Source of the DNA: Mojavia pulchra JT2-VF2
GTDB taxonomy: Bacteria > Cyanobacteriota > Cyanobacteriia > Cyanobacteriales > Nostocaceae
NCBI GenBank assembly: GCA_019359325.1
Contig: JAHHHN010000007.1
Location: 186,001-250,000 of the forward strand
Direction of reading: 5' to 3'
DNA: 64,000 nucleotides
Position 1 is the first letter of the stretch, and each line of letters begins with the position of its first letter. Positions 8,077-15,976 of this stretch are shown here, piece by piece. A program made the translations under genes and the position numbers. The notes beneath the pieces were generated by a model. That model did not search any database. It saw nothing but the letters and a program-made list of their open reading frames with translations, and was not told where the DNA came from.

Positions 8077-9036
8077 AATGAAGTTGAGAATAATTGTCTA
8101 ACACTCATTTATGAATTAATTGATGATGGCTTAGAGAGCTATATTATACCGAGCAAAAGTATAAATGGATTCGTTTTTTTAATTAGTTGTGTTTATTATA
8201 GGTCTAGCTGGAAATACAAAAACAGGGGCATGAGATATTGCTGGCTGGATAGCGGTCATCATTTAGATGCAATTGCCGCATCAGCCTATATTCATCACAA
8301 AGACATCCAAATAATTTTTGACTTTGATAAACTCGCTCTCAATGAAGTTTTAGGGTTTGAGAATAAAGAGTTTATTACAGCTTGTGCGATTTCTGGAGAC
8401 GTACAAGAGGGAAAAGTCAGAAATTTAAGGTTGAAAGTTCCCTTTGTCTGTGGCACAGATTATTTTGAAGCTAATCAATTTCTAGAAGAAGGCTATCAAA
8501 AAACATCTGTACAAAAAAGTCGCCAGCAGGAACTAGTATTTCCTCAGTTCGACTTTGACAAGGATAAATTTTTTCAGACTGTTTGGATGAGGCGCTCAAT
8601 TAGGCGTTTTCAGAAACAGCCGATTACTCAAGAAGATTATTGGCGGATTATGCAGCACCTTGAGCAACCGCTACCTACAGAAAACCTTGAGGAGATAGAA
8701 ATTTATTCAGTTGTCCATCGAGTAGAGGGAATATCTCCTGGATTATATAAAGGAATGCATCTAATCAAGGCGGGCAATTTCAGCGAAAAGACAGGTTACT
8801 TGTGCATTAATCAGGCAATTGCAAGAGATAGCGCTGTAACTTTATTTCTTGTGTCCGACTATATAAATTATCAAACAGCTATGCAAATAGCTGGCTTTTT
8901 AGGGCAGAGAGTTTATCTTGTTAGCAATTATTGGGGCATTCATTGTAGTGGAATTGGTGCTTACTATGATGATGAAACTCAAGAATTCTTAGAAACTAAT
9001 AAAGATGTTCTCTATGCAATGGCAATTGGCATATAG
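8077..9036 (+). CDS. Nitroreductase/SagB-like flavoenzyme, N-terminally truncated
   Basis: The sequence from about 8077 encodes roughly 320 residues resembling tandem SagB/ThcOx-type nitroreductase domains: GMRYCWLDSGHHLDAIAASA is the flavin-fold segment of a first, incomplete domain, and WMRRSIRRFQKQPITQEDYW starts a second one, ending with GFLGQRVYLVSNYWGIHCSGIGAYYDDE. The frame can be extended upstream to a GTG near 8026, but that part overlaps the PAS relic and is not homologous. The intact ancestor was longer; whether the present gene is expressed is unclear. A small conserved gene follows 18 bases later. Confidence 0.65.
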   Translation, partial: NEVENNCLTLIYELIDDGLESYIIPSKSINGFVFLISCVYYRSSWKYKNRGMRYCWLDSGHHLDAIAASAYIHHKDIQIIFDFDKLALNEVLGFENKEFITACAISGDVQEGKVRNLRLKVPFVCGTDYFEANQFLEEGYQKTSVQKSRQQELVFPQFDFDKDKFFQTVWMRRSIRRFQKQPITQEDYWRIMQHLEQPLPTENLEEIEIYSVVHRVEGISPGLYKGMHLIKAGNFSEKTGYLCINQAIARDSAVTLFLVSDYINYQTAMQIAGFLGQRVYLVSNYWGIHCSGIGAYYDDETQEFLETNKDVLYAMAIGI

Positions 9037-9054
9037 CTAGGGAAATCAATAGAG

Positions 9055-9426
9055 ATGGCTAAAGAAATTTACTCCTACGAAGATGATTCACACCCAATTC
9101 AACTGACTTCAGCAGATATTATTTTGCGGCAGCAACTAGAGTATTCTATTAGCAAGTACTTTTATGAAGCTTGCGATCGCACGATTCAGAACCTCTTATC
9201 TAGTTGCCGTTGGTATGTCACCACCCATGCCAATGCTATGGTATTGGTAGTAGAATGTCCCGACCAAGTTACTAACTGGCGTGTTTTGCAAAAAATTGTG
9301 CCAATGGCAACATTACTAGGTCAAATGGTTAGTAATGCTAAAATCCGTGTTTGTCCTCCAGAGAGTCAAGGAATTCCCTTTGAAATGAGGGTAGATGAAC
9401 TTTCAGTTTACCGAGATTGGGCCTGA
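9055..9426 (+). CDS. Small conserved protein paired with a flavoenzyme (paralogue of 33490-33861)
   Basis: A 123-residue soluble protein of no family I can name. It shares with the minus-strand gene at 33490-33861 the pattern FYxACDR, QxLLxxCxWYxTTxAN, NAKIRVxPP, GxPFE and a C-terminal YRDW. Both copies lie directly next to a flavoenzyme (nitroreductase-like here, luciferase-like there), so a partnership with flavin-dependent oxidoreductases is a reasonable inference. It starts 18 bases after the preceding gene, with AGAG ahead of its ATG. Confidence 0.7.
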   Translation: MAKEIYSYEDDSHPIQLTSADIILRQQLEYSISKYFYEACDRTIQNLLSSCRWYVTTHANAMVLVVECPDQVTNWRVLQKIVPMATLLGQMVSNAKIRVCPPESQGIPFEMRVDELSVYRDWA

Positions 9427-9452
9427 TTCAATTTGAGATTTTGGATTGTTAA

Positions 9453-9926
9453 TTAAGCCTTAGTATTTTGTCTAATCAATGCGGTGATTTCTTCAAACAC
9501 TAGATTGGCAGAATGTTGGATAGCAGGACTTAACTCTAATCCTAAATCAAGATTTGCTGCTTCAATGAGGTAAACTGTTACTTCTTTGGGAAAGTCATTT
9601 TGAAAGATTTTCCGTCCAGCGGCTAAAGCATTATCCCAACGAAAATTATGCAAGTTATAACTGGGTTCTGGTAAAGCTTCCAGTTCTTTTCCTGGAACTT
9701 TGAACACTGCACCTGGTTCAGAACCCGTGGAACTTGCATCAACAATAACTAATTGTTTGCTACCTCTGGCTTGAAACATCACTTCCATACCTGCGGTTCC
9801 ACAGTCATAGACTCGTACCCCAGGATGAGGATTTTCAGTTAGAAATTGCTGTAAGCGTTGAGCAATGATTACGCCTACAGCATCATCACTGCGATTGAGA
9901 TTACCGCAACCAATAATAGTTAGCAT
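9453..9926 (-). CDS. hupW: Hydrogenase maturation protease HupW
   Basis: HupW removes the C-terminal peptide of the HupL large subunit after the nickel has been inserted. The 157-residue protein is of the HyaD/HybD-type M52 family: GCGNLNRSDDAVGV near the N-terminus carries the first metal-ligand region (Asp in SDDAVG), YDCGTAGMEVMF and VIVDAS follow. The His of YNLHNFRWDNAL is a likely third ligand. It is specific to the uptake enzyme by context (hupSL lies 5 kb away). Transcribed on the minus strand, as hupSL is. Confidence 0.92.
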   Translation of the reverse strand: MLTIIGCGNLNRSDDAVGVIIAQRLQQFLTENPHPGVRVYDCGTAGMEVMFQARGSKQLVIVDASSTGSEPGAVFKVPGKELEALPEPSYNLHNFRWDNALAAGRKIFQNDFPKEVTVYLIEAANLDLGLELSPAIQHSANLVFEEITALIRQNTKA

Positions 9927-9941
9927 TTGTTGTGAATATTT

Positions 9942-10415
9942 TTAGGATAAGCCAGCATCTCTACGGGCCCAAAAAGCATCTCGTGCAGCTTGTTCTTCAA
10001 GAAGTTTATTCCGTTTTACTTGCTCTAAATTTGCCTGAAGATTATCCGCAATAGACTTTTCGATTTCAAGATATTTTATACTACTAACAGTGTGGACGGG
10101 CTGAACTAGTGAGACTAAAGCTGCACCAAAATTCGTTAATCTAATCTCCTGTGTTTGACCTGAATATTGTTTACCAGTCTTGACGTACCAAGCAAACATT
10201 TCACAGTTATTAGAATGAATATTATATTGACCAAATGTATTAGTGTATTGATGGATACGCTTCAGTTCTTCTTTCGTTAGTTCTACAGATCCGTACCATT
10301 CCACCCCAGTAGGCCCCCAACCAACAGAACTATTGAAATCACCATCCTTACTGAGGTAATAGTGGCGAGCAATTCCTAATGTATAATCAATCTGTATATT
10401 GTAGATATTTACCAC
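9942..10415 (-). CDS. LRAT/NC-domain-like protein, possibly N-terminally reduced
   Basis: A 157-residue protein carrying SNNCEMFAWYVKTGKQYSGQ (in part NCEMFA), the active-site Cys segment of the lecithin-retinol acyltransferase-like NlpC/P60 superfamily. The His-containing N-terminal half of that fold (the usual HHGI element) is absent or much shortened here; the frame begins at a GTG with an in-frame stop only two codons upstream. The C-terminal third is a charged helix (about residues 110-150). It may be a shortened gene; function unknown. It lies directly upstream of hupW on the same strand with a 15-base gap. Confidence 0.5.
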   Translation of the reverse strand: MVNIYNIQIDYTLGIARHYYLSKDGDFNSSVGWGPTGVEWYGSVELTKEELKRIHQYTNTFGQYNIHSNNCEMFAWYVKTGKQYSGQTQEIRLTNFGAALVSLVQPVHTVSSIKYLEIEKSIADNLQANLEQVKRNKLLEEQAARDAFWARRDAGLS

Positions 10416-10615
10416 AATTTATGTATTTATCACTCCAGTAAAATTATATTTAAGCTTTTAAGGAACTGCAATTTAGTTAAAATAAATTCGCTAGGAGAAT
10501 AAAAAGGCAGCATAATGTCACTTTGAAGAATCCTTGTTCTTCAGAGGAATTGAGCAGCAATTCTTCTTCAATCTAATTTTTGTTATTTTTAAGCGGAATA
10601 GAATAGAGGTGATTT

Positions 10616-10643
10616 GTAGGGACACAAGATATTGTGTCCCTAC
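10616..10643 (-). terminator. Perfect 12-bp hairpin downstream of the 10685-11107 gene
   Basis: GTAGGGACACAA (10616-10627) and TTGTGTCCCTAC (10632-10643) are perfect inverted repeats with a GATA loop, about 40 bases past the minus-strand stop. This GTAGGGACAC palindrome is a common dispersed sequence in Nostocales and may act as terminator. Confidence 0.7.
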
Positions 10644-10684
10644 TGTGTATTGCATTCAAACAAAAGCGCTAGATCATCTATAAA

Positions 10685-11107
10685 CTAAAACTCTACACCA
10701 TATTTTTTGGCAATTTGAATCAGTTTTTCACATTGTTCTTGTGATGCCTGCATTAATAACGCATCTGCTTGTTCGGCAGTACTACCGTCTTTTGGTATTA
10801 AGTACTTGACATAAAGTGAGACAAAATCAGCTAAAGCCGGCAAGCCAGACAAAGCATTTTTGTCAGCTTCCTTACCTGCGATCGCAGCTACTAAACCTGC
10901 TTTAATTGGGTCTGGCTTAACTTTCATGAACTGGTCGATCAGTTTCGGGATGTAGTCTTTTGGTGGTAAGTTATTCAACTTACTTGTATCTGGAGTAAAG
11001 TCAAATCCTGCTGTTTTTGCCTGCTCTAAAACACACCATTCCGTAAACTCTTGTAGCGCTGTTTCTGGAAGGCGAGGGAGATATCTATGTAGTGCAATAT
11101 CAGACAC
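10685..11107 (-). CDS. Hypothetical protein, 140 residues
   Basis: A soluble alpha-helical protein without a domain I can name. It begins at GTG with AAGGT seven bases upstream and reads MSDIALHRYLPRLPETAL; the middle contains PKDYIPKLIDQFMKVKPDP and the end LLMQASQEQCEKLIQIAKKYG. Composition is normal for this genome and there are no membrane segments. It is monocistronic and ends in front of a clear hairpin. Confidence 0.6.
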   Translation of the reverse strand: MSDIALHRYLPRLPETALQEFTEWCVLEQAKTAGFDFTPDTSKLNNLPPKDYIPKLIDQFMKVKPDPIKAGLVAAIAGKEADKNALSGLPALADFVSLYVKYLIPKDGSTAEQADALLMQASQEQCEKLIQIAKKYGVEF

Positions 11108-11323
11108 AAGCTTACCTTGTAAAGTTCAGTTTTTTGAAGGGCATTAAAGCAAGCCTAACGCAATGTTTCTCAAAGTTTTGGTGTGTTACGTTACGACTGT
11201 TGAATAAATAATGAAACTGCTAGGCTTGGTGAAAAAATGCTTTAGAGGTTATCTGTCAGTTTTCAAGAGGTTAGCTAAGGCATCAGTCGTAGCTGAATTT
11301 ACTCCATCAAACTTTTTCTGGCA

Positions 11324-11434
11324 TATAATATGCTCCCTTTAGACCCATACGGTCTTACAGAAAAGTAAGTACTTCCCAAAAATTAAGTAGAAGTTTAGTT
11401 TTGGGATAAGCTGATTCTTATCTCGACCGTATGG
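11324..11434 (+). promoter_or_regulatory. Promoter and inverted operator-like repeats ahead of the SDR gene
   Basis: A TATAAT box lies at 11324-11329 inside a GCATATAATATGC palindrome. Next, CCATACGGTC (11345-11354) recurs as its exact inverse GACCGTATGG at 11425-11434, the latter ten bases before the ATG. The first copy also sits in its own hairpin AGACC-CATAC-GGTCT. Two exact inverted 10-mers flanking the transcription start suggest binding sites of a dimeric repressor or activator. Confidence 0.55.
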
Positions 11435-11443
11435 AGAAAGATC

Positions 11444-12181
11444 ATGCAAGTTTTAAGTGCGACCGCTCTGGTAACTGGGGCAAATGGAGGTCTTGGTAAG
11501 TACTTCGTAGAGGGATTGAGAGCGCAAGGAGCAGCCAAAATTTATGCTGGTGCTCGCAAGCTGGATGCACTAGCTGAATTGGTTGCAACAGACCCGCAGC
11601 GAATTGTCCCTATTCAGCTCGAAATTACTGATGAAGAATCTGTTCGCCAAGCTGCCCTAAAATGTCAGGATGTCAACTTGTTGATCAATAATGCTGGTGT
11701 GGGGTTGAACCAAGGATTGATTGCTGCACCTGATTTGTCCTCCGCTAGAGCAGAAATGGAAGTTAACTACTTTGGGACGTTGCTCATGTGCCGTGCCTTT
11801 GCCCCCATCTTGAAACAAAATCAGGGTGGAGCGATTGTCAACATGGTGTCAATGGTGGCGCGGGTCAATCTTCCTTTGAATGGCAGCTATGGCGCTTCTA
11901 AAGCAGCAGTTTTGTCATTGACTCAGGCGGTTCGGGCAGAATTAGCGGCTCAGAAAACACTAGTAGTAGGAGTGCTACCAGGAGCTATCGATATTGGCAT
12001 GGGCAAATCTTTCCCCGATCCTAAAGTACCCCCAGAGGAAGTGGTTCATGATGCACTGCAAGCTGTTGTTAATGGTGTAGAAGATGTTTACCCCGCTGAG
12101 CAAGCCAAGCAACTCAATGAGCAGCTGATGCAAGACCCCAAAGCTGTTGAAAAGTTTATTGCCACATTTTTACCAAACTAA
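11444..12181 (+). CDS. Short-chain dehydrogenase/reductase
   Basis: A 245-residue NAD(P)-dependent oxidoreductase of the classical SDR family. The dinucleotide-binding TGANGGLGKY motif is at residues 11-20, LLINNAGVG is the NNAG element, and the catalytic Ser (MVSMVARV), Tyr and Lys (GSYGASKAAV) are present. Substrate unknown. It is monocistronic, with GGAGAAAG before the ATG, and is preceded by two exact inverted 10-bp repeats that suggest inducible control. Confidence 0.88.
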   Translation: MQVLSATALVTGANGGLGKYFVEGLRAQGAAKIYAGARKLDALAELVATDPQRIVPIQLEITDEESVRQAALKCQDVNLLINNAGVGLNQGLIAAPDLSSARAEMEVNYFGTLLMCRAFAPILKQNQGGAIVNMVSMVARVNLPLNGSYGASKAAVLSLTQAVRAELAAQKTLVVGVLPGAIDIGMGKSFPDPKVPPEEVVHDALQAVVNGVEDVYPAEQAKQLNEQLMQDPKAVEKFIATFLPN

Positions 12182-12329
12182 AACAATGATTTAGCGATCG
12201 CCTCCATGCTGTATAAAAAATAACGATTCTTGGTAGAGCGATCGCACAATATGCAAAGCTAAAGTTATTATTGTCTCTTCGTTTAGAAATGGGCACACTA
12301 TTAAACAGGTACAGACATAAGACTTGTTC

Positions 12330-12974
12330 ATGAAACCTGTTTTAAGCAAAGGTCAACTAATCAGATGGAAAGATAATCGGGGGTTTGGTTTCATACAACC
12401 TAGCGATGGTAGTCAAGAAGTCTTTATTCACATCACTGCATTTAAAGATGTTAACCGCCGTCCCCAAGTTGGAGATTTGATTCATTATCAACTTACAGTC
12501 GATAAAAACGGTAAGGTAAGCGCCTGTAATGCCTCGATCAAGGGGGTTACATCAAAACTTATACCTCAGCCCTCATCTTCTAGCGCACGGACGAAATCTA
12601 CATCCAAGCTTGTGATGGAATTTTCATCATTAGCATTAAAGACGTTGCTTCTATCTCTACTACCTGGGTTGGGTTCAATCCATTTTGTATTGACAACTAG
12701 CAACCCAATTCCTCTAATCCTTTATTTTGTCATGAGTTTAATTACCTTTGCACTATACGCCCACGATAAATCTTGTGCAAAACAAGGACGATGGAGAGTA
12801 CCAGAGAATACTTTGCATCTATGTGAATTAATGGGTGGTTGGTTAGGTGCGTTTGTTGCTCAACAGACACTACGTCATAAAAGTAGCAAAGTTTCTTATC
12901 AAGTTGTATTTTGGGTGATAGCAATTCTTCATATTGGGTTTTGGTTACATTGGCTGTTGCGAATTAGAATGTGA
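12330..12974 (+). CDS. Cold-shock domain protein fused to DUF1294 membrane domain
   Basis: Residues about 5-70 form a cold-shock (OB-fold) domain with the RNP-like motifs KDNRGFGFIQPSDG and EVFIHITAF. After a Ser-rich linker come several hydrophobic segments (LLLSLLPGLGSIHFVL, LILYFVMSLITFALYA) and the DUF1294 signature YAHDKSCAKQGRWRVPENTLH, followed by GGWLGAFVAQQTLRHKS. The ATG at 12330 is used rather than the TTG at 12324. Such fusions are common in bacteria; the role is unknown, perhaps membrane-tethered nucleic acid binding. Confidence 0.85.
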   Translation: MKPVLSKGQLIRWKDNRGFGFIQPSDGSQEVFIHITAFKDVNRRPQVGDLIHYQLTVDKNGKVSACNASIKGVTSKLIPQPSSSSARTKSTSKLVMEFSSLALKTLLLSLLPGLGSIHFVLTTSNPIPLILYFVMSLITFALYAHDKSCAKQGRWRVPENTLHLCELMGGWLGAFVAQQTLRHKSSKVSYQVVFWVIAILHIGFWLHWLLRIRM

Positions 12975-12987
12975 AGCGATCGCCTAT

Positions 12988-13073
12988 GGTGGCTACCGTT
13001 ATATCCTAGACTGGGCACAAATGCACGTAGTATTGGTGGCGATTGAGCCGTATTATGAGTTGGCAAGTTAAGC
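12988..13073 (+). pseudogene. Short degenerate coding fragment
   Basis: An open stretch without start reads GGYRYILDWAQMHVVL and ends AIEPYYELAS at a stop near 13071. It looks like the 3' end of a lost gene, but the family is not recognised. Confidence 0.25.
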
Positions 13074-13086
13074 TATACGTAATAAT

Positions 13087-13277
13087 ATGAATCCCACAAA
13101 TAAGCAAACCAAGGGCTTTACAGACTGTGTTATCGCCTGACTAATATTATTTACACCGGATGGCAGTATAGAAGTATTGAGCTTGTTCGGATAGATGAAA
13201 GAACTGGCAAGTTATACCTACTGGCTGGAGAAAATTTAGATTTTGAGATTAAGCCTAGTGGAGGATACGAGCCATGA
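13087..13277 (+). pseudogene. Frameshifted DUF6888-like small gene
   Basis: From the ATG at 13087 the frame reads MNPTNKQTKGF and then stops early; one base later in phase the sequence continues as YRLCYRLTNIIY, ELVRIDERTGKLYLLAGEN and FEIKPSGGYEP, ending TGA at 13275-13277. Together these would make a protein of about 63 residues resembling the small cyanobacterial DUF6888 family, usually encoded just before a DUF6887 gene. One missing base near 13112-13119 accounts for the break. The stop overlaps the ATG of the next gene. Confidence 0.6.
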
Positions 13278-13483
13278 CAACAGCTAATTATGACGCAATG
13301 AGCCTTAATGAGTTACGACGCTATGTACTGACTCATCGAGAAGATATTATTGCGTTTCAGGTGTATGTTGACCGTTCACAAGCTGCTGGTCGGATGATTA
13401 GTATAGATATGAGCGATACTCAATGGGAAGAAAATCTTACTGATAAAATTCAGCGTATATCAGTGGAAGGCGAATCGGACTAG
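13274..13483 (+). CDS. Small DUF6887-like protein
   Basis: A 69-residue protein: YDAMSLNELRRYVLTHREDI followed by FQVYVDRSQAAGRMISIDMSD. This is the pattern of the small DUF6887-type family widespread in Nostocales, often in tandem with a DUF6888 gene. The ATG overlaps the TGA of the frameshifted upstream gene (ATGA), so translation was coupled. A toxin-antitoxin-like role has been supposed from size and pairing only. Confidence 0.7.
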   Translation: MTTANYDAMSLNELRRYVLTHREDIIAFQVYVDRSQAAGRMISIDMSDTQWEENLTDKIQRISVEGESD

Positions 13484-13631
13484 CTGTTGTGCAGATTTTT
13501 GTTTTTATGTCTTTCTATGATGGGAGATTTTTTTATTTGGAAGTTTTTAATGCACTGTCCCAATATGAGAAGTATGGACTACAAGTATTCTCTGTTAGAA
13601 AATAGAGGCAGATAATTAGTCAAGGTGAGTT

Positions 13632-13856
13632 ATGTCAACAGTACCAAGACAACTAGAAGAACGAGTAGCGATCCTAGAGGCTAAAGTTGCACGCCTCAAA
13701 AGTCAATTGGAGGTTGTTTCTTTGCCAACAAAAGCTTGGTGGGAGAGGATCGCGGGAACATTTGCTGACAACTCAGCTTATGATGAAGCCATGCAGTTAG
13801 GACGCGAGTATCGTGAATCCCTGCGTTCAGATTCTGTAGAATCACGCGATGCTTAG
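13632..13856 (+). CDS. Putative antitoxin of a VapBC-like pair
   Basis: A 74-residue protein with an N-terminal coiled coil (LEERVAILEAKVARLKSQL) and a polar C-terminal half that contains WWERIAGTFADNSAYDEAM. Small proteins of this composition are common directly upstream of PIN-domain toxins in cyanobacteria, and here the stop codon overlaps the ATG of the PIN gene. AAGGTGAG precedes the ATG. The partner toxin is broken, so the antitoxin may be an orphan. Confidence 0.7.
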   Translation: MSTVPRQLEERVAILEAKVARLKSQLEVVSLPTKAWWERIAGTFADNSAYDEAMQLGREYRESLRSDSVESRDA

Positions 13857-14226
13857 ATGTACATTCTTGATACCGATCATCTCAGCGTTTTGGATCGTGG
13901 AGGAGCAGGAGCGCAACGTCTTCAGCTATGAAGAACAAACGCGGGGGTGGTTGAGTTATTTGACAAAAGCTCGGACTGTTGAGGGACAAGTTGAAGCTTA
14001 CAAGCAGTTGAAGAGGCAATTAACTAACTACTGCGCTATCCCGATTCTAGAATTTGATGAACAGGCAGCCCAAGAATTTCAACGCTTTAAGGCGTTATAT
14101 CCAAGATTGGGCACAATGGATTTAAAAATTGCTGCGATCGCGTTAGTGAATCAAGCTATTCTATTGACTCGAAATTCTGCTGATTTTGGACAAATTGTAG
14201 GTTTACGCACAGAGGATTGGACTTGA
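13857..14226 (+). pseudogene. PIN-domain toxin (VapC-like), disrupted by a deletion and frameshift
   Basis: The ATG at 13857 opens a frame with the PIN N-terminus MYILDTDHLSVLDRGG, which stops after 24 codons. The rest of the domain (SYEEQTRGWLSYL, ILEFDEQAAQEF, GTMDLKIAAIAL, LLTRNSADFGQI) follows in another frame. About 15-20 residues between AQRL and SYEEQ are also missing compared with intact relatives. The toxin is therefore inactive unless the reading is a sequencing error. A read-through frame from 13849 exists but lacks the first catalytic Asp. Confidence 0.75.
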
Positions 14227-14267
14227 ATTCGCTTCATCGCTTCTAGCAAGCACTTATAAATCTCAAG

Positions 14268-14298
14268 AATAGCTAATGGTTAATAATCATTAGCTATT
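14268..14298. terminator. Bidirectional terminator between the vapC relic and hupL
   Basis: AATAGCTAATG (14268-14278) and CATTAGCTATT (14288-14298) form a perfect 11-bp stem with a 9-base loop, nine bases beyond the hupL stop and between converging genes. Confidence 0.8.
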
Positions 14299-14306
14299 AA
14301 CATCCT

Positions 14307-15902
14307 CTAAGCTGTGCGAAAACGCGCCAACTCTTCACCAGTCTTTGCATCGTGGGCGTGAACTGTACACACCAAACAAGAATCAAACGATCGCGCGACG
14401 TGACCAACTTCCACTGGATCAGTAGAATCGTAAATAGGTGTCCCGATTAAAGCTTCTTCAATAGGGCCGCGTAGTCCTTCACCGTCACGGGGGCCGATAT
14501 TCCAAGTACCGGGAGCAATCACTTGGTAGTTCTTAATCTTACCTCCCTCCACTTCAACCCAGTGACACAGAGAACCCCGTGCTGCTTCTGTTGCACCCCA
14601 GCCTTTGCCATCTTTTTCTTGAGGTTTGATATACCAGGGGTCGTTTAACTTGAACTCGCGCAAGCAATGTTCGGCTTGGCGATATAACTTGACAATTTCG
14701 TGAACTCGCGCTAACTGACGCACATGAATACTAGCACCGCCCATTTGCTTGAACACGTCTAGGATAAATCCATCTTGGTGTTGCCAAGACTCTCCGTGTT
14801 TGCCACCCGCCACTAACTGACGCGCCAAGGGGCCTGCTTCTAAGCGTCCGAAGTCTTTGTGAAGGACTGCACTCGCCCAAGAATAGGCATTATCAAAGTC
14901 TTTGGTATTATTTGCAGTCGGTTTAGTTATGCGATCGCTTGGGTGAATATCTGCTGTGCCTTCGTCGTACCAAGAATGAGTTGTATTCTCGCGGGTAAAA
15001 GACTGATCCATTAAGGTGTGAGTGTCGTTGAAGCTGTCATACACTCCACTTTTCATGATTAAAGCGGCATTTCGTCCTTCAATAGTGGGCTTCTGATATT
15101 TATCCTCATGGGGTAAATATCCCCAACTGACATATTTACCTACACCAGCGCCATATCTATCAAGACCAATATCTAAACCCATGCGCCAATATAAACCCAA
15201 GTCGGAATCTCGATGCTTGCGGTCTTCATCTAGCCAATCCATGAAATCATCGTAACTGTTGATTTCTTCGTAGCGTTCTAAAGAACAACCCAACCATACT
15301 GGTTCTAACCAATTGGTACGGAAATATTCCAACAGCGACCAAGCGCGGGTAATGTCTGTTAAGGTGGGGGCGCACATCACGCCACCGGGAACCATGTAGC
15401 TAGAATGGGGCCATTGACCACCTAAGAGGGCGTAAATTTCTACTGGTTTGGCAGAAATTGTGATGCCTAGTTCGTAAGATGTACCAGTAAAAGCAGCAAA
15501 GCGCCTGGTGGCTTCTTCATAGAAGCGGCTATTGCGGTAATTTTTATTAGTCAGGTCAATAGCAAATAAACCGTAAAAATAGCGGGGTATACTTTGAATG
15601 GTTTCGACAATTTGACCCAAATTTCTCGCCAAAATTGCATTGCGTGGAACTTCTGTTCCCCAAGCTGTATCTAATGCCCAAGATGCACAACTCAGGTGAG
15701 AACCACCGCAGATACCACAAATACGAGGTGTAACAATTAATCCGGCTTGGGGATCTTTACCGCGTAGGATAACTTCAAATCCGCGAAAGAGTTCGGCATG
15801 AGTCCAAGCGTTGACTACATATCCATTTTCAATATCAACGCGGACATCTAAATCGCCCTCGACTCTACCGACTGGCGAAATGTCTAATGTTTGTATTGTC
15901 AT
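14307..15902 (-). CDS. hupL: Uptake [NiFe] hydrogenase large subunit HupL
   Basis: HupL carries the Ni-Fe active site of the uptake hydrogenase that re-oxidises H2 made by nitrogenase. The N-terminal Cys motif RICGICGGSH is at about residues 60-69, the C-terminal motif DSCLVCTVH at 507-515; the 16-residue tail after that His is the peptide removed by HupW. The 531-residue frame is continuous: the large DNA element that interrupts hupL in some Anabaena and is excised by XisC in heterocysts is not present. hupS lies 74 bases upstream on the same strand. Confidence 0.97.
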   Translation of the reverse strand: MTIQTLDISPVGRVEGDLDVRVDIENGYVVNAWTHAELFRGFEVILRGKDPQAGLIVTPRICGICGGSHLSCASWALDTAWGTEVPRNAILARNLGQIVETIQSIPRYFYGLFAIDLTNKNYRNSRFYEEATRRFAAFTGTSYELGITISAKPVEIYALLGGQWPHSSYMVPGGVMCAPTLTDITRAWSLLEYFRTNWLEPVWLGCSLERYEEINSYDDFMDWLDEDRKHRDSDLGLYWRMGLDIGLDRYGAGVGKYVSWGYLPHEDKYQKPTIEGRNAALIMKSGVYDSFNDTHTLMDQSFTRENTTHSWYDEGTADIHPSDRITKPTANNTKDFDNAYSWASAVLHKDFGRLEAGPLARQLVAGGKHGESWQHQDGFILDVFKQMGGASIHVRQLARVHEIVKLYRQAEHCLREFKLNDPWYIKPQEKDGKGWGATEAARGSLCHWVEVEGGKIKNYQVIAPGTWNIGPRDGEGLRGPIEEALIGTPIYDSTDPVEVGHVARSFDSCLVCTVHAHDAKTGEELARFRTA

Positions 15903-15976
15903 TTCTTACTTGTCCTTTGTCATTTATCAAGAGTCAAGGGTCAACAATCTTAGTTATTCTCCCAATGCCTCATTTC

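Noticed and set aside
13507-13605. 32-codon frame between the DUF6887-like and antitoxin genes
   Set aside because: Open but with no ribosome binding site or recognisable homology; kept out of the feature list.
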